DNA of 64,000 bases from Haliclona indistincta (lineage: Eukaryota > Porifera > Demospongiae > Haplosclerida > Chalinidae): NCBI GenBank assembly GCA_964017065.1, contig OZ024790.1:3466631-3530630 (forward strand), in the 5' to 3' direction. Both the position numbers and the translations under genes were made by a program. Within the stretch, counting starts at the first letter, position 1. Each line of letters starts with the position of its first letter. The notes below the pieces were generated by a model. It was not told where the DNA came from, searched no databases, and worked only from the letters and a program-made list of their open reading frames with translations. This document shows, piece after piece, positions 10,228 to 20,269 of the stretch.

Positions 10228-12445
10228 TTACTACCGGTCTCTGAGGCAACACAGGATTATACCGAGGTGGTTATATTTAAACCATCCAATGGCAGAGCCT
10301 GAGTTAACCATCGAGGTATTATCCTGATCGCCGAAGATACCGGGAGTTAACTGATTAGTTCCCCGACTGCTGTCCATTTGTAGCTTGTCACCGTCTTCTC
10401 ACACACACAGGTGTACATATTATAACCAAACGATTAACCCTCAAGCGCCCATGTGCCCAGAGACATGAGGACATGTCCCTAACACAAACCAGCTACAAAT
10501 TAATTATTTTTAATGGAGATCACAAACCACAAAGGCTAACTCAGTAGAAGCTAGAACAAAATGTCGTGCTAAATGAGCTGCCCCCTCCCCCCGCACAGTT
10601 CGGCTCACATTAGATAGCATTCACACTGGGGTAACGCGTGTCAACCCAGGCTGAGAAGGCAAGTGTGAACGGGGCAACGGGCTATAATAACTGTGCATTG
10701 TAAGCCGTGTTTGAACTAACTCCTCTTAAAACAGGTTTTTCAAACATAAAGAAATACATTGAATCATGAGAATATTACTAGAGTCTGCTCTAGTATCTAG
10801 AGTATCCGCCTCGTACAGTCTCTGGCTGCGCCCTCGACCGTTACTCGGGCAACCGACTTTCCCGCAGTCATTAATGTCGATTAATGCCCTCGCGTGAGGG
10901 CAATAACTAATACTTAGAGACCTCTGTCATGAGTTGCTAGCAAGACCTGCTACTCTGATTCCATTTTGTGTGATGTACAGTGGTCTGAAGACTTTGAAGA
11001 GATATGAAATTCACATTGCAAGATCTCTTCAAGATTTCTTCCATTGAATTTCTAGTGTGTATGTTATCACTTCTTGCTTTCATAATCCAAGATCTCTTCA
11101 AAAAGCTGTCCTAGACATAACCAATCAGCTCCACACAGACACACCATGATTACCAATAGACTGCCATTATAGACACAGCCCACTTCAAGCTAGCTTTGAT
11201 CCCCAATACCTTCAGTTATTACGTGACAATTATTACCATTCAGGGTTTAGTGGATTTTATACTCAGATCACGCCTGAGACATTGTTATTGCTACAAAAGA
11301 GCTTATTGAAGTCAGAGTTTCATAAAGAGGAAGAAGCATCATGCAGGAGATTGGGGATTCCCCAGAATATTCAATCACATCATTGCACACATAAACACAA
11401 AATGTAAAATGCCTCACTCTCTGAGGAACTCATATTTCACAATTTTCGTGGGTCCCAGGCTCAAGTACAGGTAAGTATATTCCCTGAGTTACCAATGACG
11501 AGGCATGATTGCCCTGCACCATATGAGGGCAGCTCTAGTAGTTCAGTCTGAGCATATCTATTGCTATTGCACTAAGCTTGGGTCTACTGGTTTCACATTG
11601 CATAGAGTAGACTACATCAATTTGAAGGCATGGTTGTACCACATGCGTGGGAAGACAAGTACCAGTAAATAATTACTGCTCTTGATCTATTGCACTTCTA
11701 GGCACCATATAAGTTAGTTGCTAATATGGTGCAAAGTTTTCCCAGCCAGCAAAAACTTGACAATGAAACTATAAAATTAATACCACACTTCTTTCAAAAA
11801 TTTGCTTGTCCAATGTTGATTTTGTTGCAGAATGTGTAGCAAGGAGTACATTCTTCTGAACAAGAATACATCTACATGACTCAGGCTGTTGGTTGTCGCA
11901 AAACAACAAAGCGCTTGCTGAAATTTGTAGGTTTGATCACACAATTATTTCATTGAGAGTAAGAGGCACCAAATTATTTAGAACTACACCATGTACGGTA
12001 GCGTTCAGGATTAAACATTCAAGTGGTGCATAGATATAAATTGCCGAAATTTATCACTTTTGGAATGATAAAACTATGACTTCAGGCTCAAAACAACCCA
12101 AAACAATTCATTATCAAAACCAAGTAGAGCCTGGTGCAACACCACTTATAAATAGCCCAACGAGAACACTGCTATTATGATAATTATTAAGAGCGATGAA
12201 CATGCATGTACAATGTATCGCGCTACACACAAAGAGTAGACACAGGACATACAGCTTTTAGTGATAATAGACGAAGTCGGTTGAACTGGCACTGCACTGG
12301 CTAGCAACCATACTCTGTGTTTGGTCTGCATTATTTGAAGTGAATCACATCATAGAATCCAGATCTACCCATTATGGTGCTTGAAGGAGACATATGTGTG
12401 ACCTTTATTCAAGCTGGGGAACTCCTGAGTTAGGCGAGAGCGACG

Positions 12446-12482
12446 CTTTGTCCCAGTCACAAAGAGACCCACTAGTATATAA
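12446..12482 (+). promoter_or_regulatory. Core promoter of copy 5
   Basis: CTTTGT 12446-12451, ACAAAG 12459-12464 (spacer CCCAGTC instead of CCTAGTC), TATATAA 12476-12482, 57 bases before the ATG. The six-base arms are intact although the spacer has changed. Confidence 0.65.
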
Positions 12483-12532
12483 GGCAAGCTAGAGCCTGGA
12501 GTGATCACAATCTTCTCAAGTAACATTTCATC

Positions 12533-13366
12533 ATGAAGTATCAAGCCGCTCTTGTTCTGCTACTAGTATATTACACTGCAGCATACGAATGCCCTAATCG
12601 TACTCCAGTGACCAAGGTGTTTGAAGCTAATCTCGACACTGGATATACCTACGTTCGTTCAGGCTATGGGATATCTTGGAAAAATTCACTAACTGGTCCA
12701 GTTTCTGGTGCTTGCAGCAGGCAAGGAGTCATCAAGATAACGTACCCCGCTCCTCAATTCGGACAGCAGAAGCGTTGCTTCAAGTTCGATCTTCATTTCT
12801 CATCACCAATAGGATGGAACTTTAACATTGGAGACTCATCTAATGATGGCTACGGAGGAGATGCTTATGATACATCAAATGCTGCTGAAGTCCACAACAA
12901 AGGAGACAGCTTTTACGTGTACTCTAATATCTTAAGTGGATATGAGAGCTATGCTAATTCAAGATATCTATTGGTTGAGCAAACAGCAGGAGTGGTCAAA
13001 GGTCATGTGAGCGTAACCGTTGGTGATGAGTTTGTCAAGTACGAGAGCAGCAGCTGGAACAAATGCTATGCCAGTCGCTACCTGTTCACACTGAACGGAC
13101 AAGCTACCAACTATGGTCAAGTCAACTACGATATCTTCTTCTCAATGAATCGAGTCATCAATAGAGCCTCACGCTCTGGAACTGGTCTCTGCAAAGCGAT
13201 CATCACTGCCATGGACTGCAGTACCAGTAGCACAGGCTCACCAAGCACAGGCTCACCAAGCACAGGGTCGCCAAGCACAGGGTCGCTACGTACAGTAACC
13301 GGCTCACCTAGTGAGGGTGGACCTCTCCCAGTTGATAATGATCTACCACACTTTAGTGAAGGTTGA
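12533..13366 (+). CDS. Secreted six-cysteine protein, copy 5 (Ser/Pro/Thr tail)
   Basis: 277 residues, one exon. The tail after the sixth Cys has three or four tandem TGSPS units, then SLRTVTGSPSEGGPLPVDNDLPHFSEG. This Ser/Thr/Pro-rich stretch is a likely O-glycosylation or stalk region (inference). The core has the six cysteines; the central loop reads IGDSSNDGYGGDAYDTSN. Copy 6 shares this tail type, so 5 and 6 are sister copies. The repeat unit is also visible as near-perfect 12 bp DNA repeats, which explains rapid length change. Confidence 0.85.
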   Translation: MKYQAALVLLLVYYTAAYECPNRTPVTKVFEANLDTGYTYVRSGYGISWKNSLTGPVSGACSRQGVIKITYPAPQFGQQKRCFKFDLHFSSPIGWNFNIGDSSNDGYGGDAYDTSNAAEVHNKGDSFYVYSNILSGYESYANSRYLLVEQTAGVVKGHVSVTVGDEFVKYESSSWNKCYASRYLFTLNGQATNYGQVNYDIFFSMNRVINRASRSGTGLCKAIITAMDCSTSSTGSPSTGSPSTGSPSTGSLRTVTGSPSEGGPLPVDNDLPHFSEG

Positions 13367-13855
13367 ATCATCAAACTATTATAGCTCAGTCGTAGAGTGA
13401 TAGTGTTAGCTTGTATTAGTATATAATTTCACTGAGCTGTTTTCGCAATAATATTATCATAAATCTGTTAAATATTTGAAAGCGGTTTCAACGTGCAATG
13501 GACTCTAACTACTAGTCTCTGAGGCAACACAGGATTATACCGAGCTGGTTACTTAAAACATCCAATGGCAGAGCCTGAGTTAACCACCGAGGTATTATCC
13601 CGATCACCGAAGAGACCGAGAGAGTTAACTGATTAGTTCCCAGACTGCTGTCCATTTGTAGCTTGTCACTGTCTCCTCTCACACACATACAGACACAACC
13701 AAACGCTTAAACCACGTGGACAGGGTAACAACGCAAAGATTTAACAGACGAAAATGTCCCTAACACAGTACTAGCTACTAATTATTTTTCAATGGTGATC
13801 AAAAAGGCTAACTCAGCAGAAACTAAACAAAATGTTAGTGCAATGGTGGAGATAC

Positions 13856-13923
13856 CTGTTCATTGCGGTCAGCTTCTGGTCCATGGATTGTTTGGCTGTT
13901 CTCTTGTTACCAGACAAGTCACG
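13856..13923 (-). pseudogene. UHRF1 SRA exon fragment in spacer 5
   Basis: 68 bp match the last 68 bases of the UHRF1 exon at 22073-22179, with two differences. Read in the UHRF1 frame both are synonymous (AAA to AAG for Lys, CAG to CAA for Gln). The donor-side intron sequence is also shared. The remaining 39 bases of the exon are missing, so this is not a working exon. Confidence 0.8.
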
Positions 13924-15497
13924 TTCGGGTCAGCCTGGCTGTGCTAAGTGAGCTGGGCCCGCACGGTTCGGCTCACATTGGATAGCGTTCACACTAGGGT
14001 AACACGTGTCAACCGGGGCTGAGAAGACAAGTGTGAACGGGGAATAATGGCTGTGCATTGTAAGCTGTGTTTGAGCTAGCTCCTCTTAAAACAGGCGTTT
14101 TAAAGATAAACAAAATATACATTGAATCATGAGAATTTTCAAGATATAAGCACCATTAGAGACCTCTGTCGTGAGATGCTAGCAAGACCTGCTACTCTGG
14201 TTCCATTTTGTGTGATTTACGGTGGTCTTAAGACTTTGAAGAGATCTTGCAACGTGAAAAATCACATTGAAAGATCTCTTCAAGATTTCTTCCATTGCAT
14301 TTCTATTGCATATGTTATCACTTCTTGCTTTCGTGTTCCAAGATCTCTTCAAAAAGCTGTCCTAGACACAACCAATCAGCTCCACACAGACATACCATGA
14401 TTACAAATAGACTGACATTATAGACACAGCCCACTTCAAGCTAGCTTTGATCCCTAATACATTCAATGATTATGTGACAATCATTACCATTCAAGGTTTG
14501 GTGGATTTTAGATACATGAGATGATCAGGTTAAAGATCACGCCTGAGACATTGTTATTGCTACATTAGAGCTTATTGAAGTCAGAGTTGCATAAAGAGGA
14601 AGAAGCATCATGCAGGAGGTAGGGGATTCCCCAGAATATTCAATCATATCATTGCACACAAACACAAAATAGCTAGAGACAGTCTTAATGTAAAATGCCT
14701 CACTCTCAGAGGAACTCATATTTCACAATTTTCATGGGGCCCAGGCTCCCCCTAGCTAGTTGCTTATAATTATGATGCAAAGTTTCCCCGCCAGCAAAAA
14801 TTTGACAATGAAGCTATAAATTAATACAACATTTCTTTCAAAATTTGCTTGCCCAATGTTAATTTGTAGCAGAATGTGTGGCAAGGAGAACATTCTTCTG
14901 AACAAGAATACATCTACATGACTCAGGCTGTTGGTTGTCGCAAAACAACAAAGCGCTTGCAGAAATTTGTAGGTTTGAGTATACAATTATTTCATTGAGA
15001 ATAGGAGGCACCAAATTATTTAGAGCCACACCCCGTACGGTAGTGTTCAGGATTAAACATTCAAGTGGTGCATGGATATAAATTGCCAAAATTTAGCACT
15101 TTTGGAATGATTACAGTCTGAAACTATGACTTCAGGCTCAAAATAACCCAAAACAGCTAGTGCATTATCAAAACCAAGTGGAGCCTGGTGCAACACATAG
15201 CCCAACGAGAACACTGATGTATGATAATAAGAGCAATGAACATGCACGTACAATGTATCGCGCCACACACAAAGGGTAGACACAGGAAACAAGCAGCTTT
15301 CAGTGATAACAGACGAAGTCGGCTGAACTTCTTTATAACTAGCACTGCACTGATTAGCAACCATTATTGTGTTTGGTCTGTATCATTTTGAATTGAATCA
15401 CATCATAGAATCCAGATCTACCCATTATGGTGCTTGAAGAAGACATATGTGTGACCTGTATTCAAGCTGGGGAACTCCTGAGTTAGCGAGAGCGACG

Positions 15498-15534
15498 CTT
15501 TGTCCTAGTCACAAAGAGACCCACTAGTATATAA
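15498..15534 (+). promoter_or_regulatory. Core promoter of copy 6
   Basis: CTTTGT 15498-15503, ACAAAG 15511-15516, TATATAA 15528-15534, 57 bases before the ATG. Confidence 0.65.
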
Positions 15535-15584
15535 GGCAAGCTAGAGCCTGGAATGATCACAATCTTCTCCAGTAAGATTCCATC

Positions 15585-16418
15585 ATGAAGTATCAAGCCG
15601 CTCTTGTTCTGCTGCTAGCATATTACACTGCAGCATACGAATGCCCTGCTCATACTTTTGGCACAAAGGTGTTTGAAGCTAATCTCGACACTGGATATAC
15701 CTACGTTCGTTCAGGCTATGGGATATCTTGGAAAAATTCACTGACTGGTCCAGTGTCAGGTGCTTGCAGCAGGCAAGGTGCCATCAAGATAACGTACCCA
15801 TATCCTCAACTCGGACAGCAAAAGTGTCGCTTCAAGTTCGATCTTCATTTCTCGTCACCAATAGGATGGAACTTTAACATTGGAGACTCAACTAATGATG
15901 GCTACGGAGGAGATGCAGGGGATACATCAAATGCTGCTGAAGTGCACAACAAAGGAGACAGCTTTTACGTGTATTCTAATATTTTGGACGGATATGAGAG
16001 CTATGCTGATTCAAGATATCTATTGGTCGAGAAAACAGCAGGAGTGGTCAAAGGTCATGTGAGTGTAACCGTTGGCGATGAGTTTGTCAAGTATGAGAGC
16101 AGCAGCTGGAACAAATGCTATGCTAGTCGCTACCTGTTCACACTGAACGGACAAGCTACCAACTATGGTCCAGTCAACTACGATATCTTCTTCTCAATGA
16201 ATCGAGTCATTAATAGAGCCTCACGCTCTGGAACTGGTCTCTGCAAAGCGATCATCACTGCCATGGACTGCAGTACCAGTAGCACAGGCTCACCAAGCAC
16301 AGGGTCACCAAGCACATTCACACCAAGCACAGGGTCGCTACGTACAGTAACCGGCTCACCTAGTGAGGGTGGACCTCTCCCAGTCGATGATGAACTACCA
16401 TACCTTAGTGAAGGTTGA
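15585..16418 (+). CDS. Secreted six-cysteine protein, copy 6 (Ser/Pro/Thr tail)
   Basis: 277 residues, one exon. Close to copy 5, but the N-terminus of the mature protein differs (YECPAHTFGTKVF) and the third cysteine context is KCRF instead of KRCF, shifting that Cys by one position. One TGSPS unit is changed to TFTPS. The ending is LPVDDELPYLSEG. The N-terminal divergence, flanked by near-identical core, suggests either relaxed constraint at the mature N-terminus or a conversion patch. Confidence 0.85.
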   Translation: MKYQAALVLLLAYYTAAYECPAHTFGTKVFEANLDTGYTYVRSGYGISWKNSLTGPVSGACSRQGAIKITYPYPQLGQQKCRFKFDLHFSSPIGWNFNIGDSTNDGYGGDAGDTSNAAEVHNKGDSFYVYSNILDGYESYADSRYLLVEKTAGVVKGHVSVTVGDEFVKYESSSWNKCYASRYLFTLNGQATNYGPVNYDIFFSMNRVINRASRSGTGLCKAIITAMDCSTSSTGSPSTGSPSTFTPSTGSLRTVTGSPSEGGPLPVDDELPYLSEG

Positions 16419-16928
16419 ATCAGCAAACTATTATAGCTCAGTCGTAGACATAGAGTGATAGTGTTAGCTTGTATTAATATATAATTTCACTGAGCTGTTT
16501 CCAGAATAATATTATCATAAATCTGTTAAATATTTGAAAGCGGTTTCAACGTGCAATGGACTCTAACTACTAGTCTCTGAGGCAACACAGGATTATACCG
16601 AGGTGGTTATTTAAAACATCCAATGGCAGAGCCTGAGTTAACCACCGAGGTTATCCCGATCACCGAAGAGACCGAGAGTTAACTGATTAGTTCCCAGACT
16701 GCTGTCCATTTGTAGCTTGTCACTGTCTCCTCTCACACACATATATATGTACATACACATACAGACACAACCAAACGCTTAAACCACGTGGACAGGGTAA
16801 CAACGCAAAGATTTAACAGACGAAAATGTCCCTAACATAGTACTAGCTACTAATTAATTTTAGTGGTGATCAAAAAGGCTAACTCAGCAGAAACTAAAAC
16901 AAACATGTTAGTGCAATGGTGGAGATAC

Positions 16929-16996
16929 CTGTTCATTGCGGTCAGCTTCTGGTCCATGGATTGTTTGGCTGTTCTCTTGTTACCAGACAAGTCACG
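16929..16996 (-). pseudogene. UHRF1 SRA exon fragment in spacer 6 (first)
   Basis: 68 bp, ending at the same point (GTCACG) as the fragment at 13856-13923 and carrying the same two synonymous differences from the real exon. Identical breakpoints show that the fragment was captured once and then copied with the array unit. Confidence 0.8.
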
Positions 16997-17432
16997 TTCG
17001 GGTCAGCCTGGCTGTGCTAAGTGAGCTGGGCCCGCACGGTTCGGCTCACATTAGATAGCGTTCACACTAGGGTAACACGTGTCAACCGGGGCTGAGAAGG
17101 CAAGTGTGAACGGGGAATAATGGCTGTGCATTGTAAGCTGTGTTTGAGCTAGCTCCTCTTAAAACAGGCGTTTAACACAGGATAACACAGGATTAACACA
17201 GGATTATACCGAGGTGGTTATTTAAACCATCCAATGACAGAGCCTGAGTTAACCACTGAGGTACTATCCCGATTGCCGAAGAGACCGAGAGTTAACCGAT
17301 TAATACCCCAACTGCTAGCTTGTCACTGTCTCCTCTCAAACACAGACACGACCAAACGCTTAACCCTCGTGCACAGGGTAGTAATGCTAACAGACGAAAA
17401 CGTCCCTGACACAATACTAGCTACCAATTCAT

Positions 17433-18004
17433 TATGCCTCGGTGGGCGGAGCCACGAGGCATACAGCAGTTCGTCGGTTTGTCATTCATTCTGTCCGCAC
17501 CTAGAACTCCGCGTTGGCTACAAACTAAGCGCTGATATTTGCAGTACATGTTAAGCTCGATAATAGTTCGGAATTGAATTGATAGACTTTTGGTTCCGAA
17601 GCTTCGTTACCTTGAATGGCGTTACTGGACACGCTCAGCATTGCCAGGCTTCGCTGAAGACAAAGCTTTCTGCCATGGTCTTCTTAGCAGCTTGTGGGAC
17701 AATTCCCAGTCTGTACTCAAGGTAGCACAGCGAGTGCAGAGAAATCAATCGCGCGAGCTCCAGCAAGCTTAGTTACTAGCACTCACGTGCTGTACTGGCA
17801 CGCCCAGTTGAATTCCATGTGGTCAGCACTGCTGGGCTTCTGATTACATAGCTGCAACCACTAGCTAATTAAATCTTGCAACAATAATGAGTATGTTATT
17901 TTGTAGTTTCACTGAGTACAGAATCTTCACTGCATAATATTGTCTGTTGTCAATTAAACTCCACTGTGCTACAAATTCCACCGAGGCATTAGCACCATCG
18001 GTGC
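17433..18004. mobile_element. MITE with GCCTCGGTGG ends, copy B
   Basis: The left end, TATGCCTCGGTGGGCGGAGC, can fold with CACGAGGCATA. The right end is CCACCGAGGCAT followed by the small hairpin GCACC/GGTGC. It is flanked on both sides by ATTCAT (17427-17432 and 18005-18010); the empty site, with a single ATTCAT, is at about 6808-6813. The 572 bp interior has no convincing gene; the ORFs at 17234-17554 and 17590-17772 cross or lie in it. Confidence 0.8.
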
Positions 18005-18087
18005 ATTCATTTTTAACGGTGATCACAAACCACAAAGGCTAACTCAGCAGAAGCTAAAACAAACAAGTTGGTGTAATGTAGAGATAC

Positions 18088-18130
18088 CTGTTCATTGTGG
18101 TCAGCTTCTGGTCCATAGGTTGTTTGGCTG
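18088..18130 (-). pseudogene. UHRF1 SRA exon fragment in spacer 6 (second)
   Basis: 43 bp with the same shorter breakpoint and the same GTGGTCAGC variant as the fragment at 6882-6924. This pairs this part of spacer 6 with spacer 3. Confidence 0.7.
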
Positions 18131-20212
18131 ACATTACACACACAAGTGACCAGCGACCCGTGTCAGCCTGGTTGTGCAAAGTGAGCTGGGCCAGCATGGT
18201 TTGGCTCGCATTGGATAGCGTTCACACTAGGGATAACGCGCGTCAACCCGGGCAGAGAAGGCAAGTGTGAACAGGGTATAATAAATAACTGGTAAGCCGT
18301 GTTTTAGCTAGCTCCTCTTAAAACAGGCTTTTAAAGATAAACAAATACATTGAATCATAAGAGTTTTGAAGATCTAAGTAGCATTAGACCACAGCTAAGC
18401 AATTTTGACCAATCAGGTTGCGTAGCTGCAGGTCTCTATAGCTCATAATGGAATCCCGCCACACAGCGCAGATTACGGTTCTGTGAGCGGAGTTCTACTG
18501 AATTATTTATACAGCACTCACTTGCCCTTGCTCGTCGTTTCTGTTTGCTGTTGCTATGGTCTAAATCAGTTGGACAGCGCATCCAATCGGATCTAAGCGA
18601 TGTAAAAGTCCTCGCGCTGTTACCATAGCGCCCTCAATACACTTGGACGCTATATAGCAACATCTCTCGGGCTTCTAAGTCGCGTAGATCCTCGGATGCA
18701 CTGTCTAACAAATATTTAGAGACCTCTGCCGTGAGTTGCTAGCGAGACCTGCTACTCTGATACCATCTTGTTTGGTTTACAGTGGTTTGAAGACTTTGAA
18801 GTTGTCTTGCAACGTGAAAAATCACATTGCAAGATCTCTTCAATATTTCATTTCTAGTCCGCATGTTATCACTTCTTGCCAGAGATCTCTTCAAAAAGCT
18901 GACCTAGACACAACCAATCAGCTCCACACAGACACACCAATAGACTACCATTATAGACACAGCCCACTTCAAGCTAGCTTTGATCCCCAATACCTTCAGT
19001 TATTACGTGACAATTATTACCATTCAGGGTTTAGTGGATTTTATACTCAGATCACGCCTGAGACATTGATATTGCTACAAAAGAGCTTATTGAAGTCAGA
19101 GTTTCATAAAGAGGAAGAAGCATCATGCAGGAGATAGGGGATTCCCCAGAATATTCAATCACATCATTGCACACATAAACACAAAATGTAAAATGCCTCA
19201 CTCTCTGAGGAACTCATATTTCACAATTTTCGTGGGTCCCAGGCTCAAGTACAGGTAAGTATATTCCCTGAGTTACCAATGACGAGGTATGATTGCCCTG
19301 CACCATATGAGGGCAGCTCTAGTAGTTCAGTCTGAGCATATCTATTGCTATTGCACTAAGCTTGGGTCTACTGGTTTCACATTGCATAGAGTAGACTACA
19401 TCAATTTGAAGGCATGGTTGTACCACATGCGTGGGAAGACAAGTACCAGTAAATAATTACTGCTCTTGATCTATTGCACTTCTAGGCACCATAATAAGTT
19501 AGTTGCTAATATGGTGCAAAGTTTGCCCCGCCAGCAAAAACTTGACAATGAAACTATAAAATTAATACCGCACTTTCAAAAATTTGCTTGCCCAATGTTG
19601 ATTTTGTTGCAGAATGTGTGGCAAGGAGTACATTCTTCTGAACAAGAATGCATCTACATGACTCAAGCTGTTGGTTGTCACAAAACAACAAAGCGCTTGC
19701 AGAAATTCGGAGGTTTGAGCAGTGTGGGTTTGAGCACATAATTATTTCATTGAGAATAGGAGGCACCAAATTATTTAGAACTACAACCTGTACGGTAGCG
19801 TTCAGGGTTAAACATTCAAGTGGTGCATGGATATAAATTGCCAAAATTTAGCACTTTTGGAATGATTACAGTCTGAAACTATGACTTCAGGCTCAAAATA
19901 ACCCAAAACAGCTAGTGCATTGTCAAAACCTGGTGCAACATGCAACACCACTCAAACACAGCCTGACGAGAACACTGCTGTATGGTATTAAGAGCAATGA
20001 ACATGCACGTACAATGTATCGCGCTACACACAAAGGGGTAGACACAGGAAACAAGCAGTTTTAGTGATAATAGACGAAGTTGGCTGAACTTCTTTATAAC
20101 TAGCAATGCACTGGCTAGCAACCATACTCTGTGTTTGGTCTGCATTATTTGAAGTGAATCACATCATAGAATCCAGATCTACCCATTATGGTGCTTGAAG
20201 AAGACCCACTAG

Positions 20213-20219
20213 TATATAA
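20213..20219 (+). promoter_or_regulatory. TATA box of copy 7; upstream element deleted
   Basis: TATATAA is 57 bases before the ATG as in the paralogs, but the preceding 76 bp, including the CTTTGT/ACAAAG pair, are missing. The deletion joins GAAGAAGAC directly to CCACTAG; the 4-base string AGAC is present at both breakpoints in copy 2 (2387-2390 and 2463-2466). Confidence 0.7.
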
Positions 20220-20269
20220 GGCAAGCTAGAGCCTGGAGTGATCACAATCTTCTACAGTAAGAATCCATC

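Larger units (their letters stand above)
9907..12532. repeat. Array spacer 4
   Basis: No gene is seen. A small inverted-repeat MITE lies at about 10046-10227. The UHRF1-intron-like stretch near 10500-10560 is present, but its exon part has been lost. From about 11100 to 12530 the spacer is nearly identical to about 18900-20200 in spacer 6, which marks a recent higher-order duplication. The ORFs at 10033-10327 lie in the MITE and adjoining repeat. Confidence 0.7.
13367..15584. repeat. Array spacer 5
   Basis: No gene is seen. It holds a 68 bp UHRF1 exon fragment (13856-13923), then a repeated segment with inverted GTTCACACTAG and CAAGTGTGAAC ends (about 13985-14040) that recurs in the other spacers. 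The ORFs between 14122 and 15364 overlap on both strands and show no family conservation. Confidence 0.7.
16419..20269. repeat. Array spacer 6 (longest, composite)
   Basis: No gene is seen. It contains UHRF1 fragments at 16929-16996 and 18088-18130, a MITE at 17433-18004, the 18.4-18.7 kb block shared with spacer 3, and a final 1.3 kb nearly identical to the end of spacer 4. Two UHRF1 fragments in one spacer indicate that two ancestral spacers were fused here, so a gene copy was probably lost between 17.1 and 18 kb. The ORF at 18736-19137 is discussed under findings; I do not call it a gene. Confidence 0.7.
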
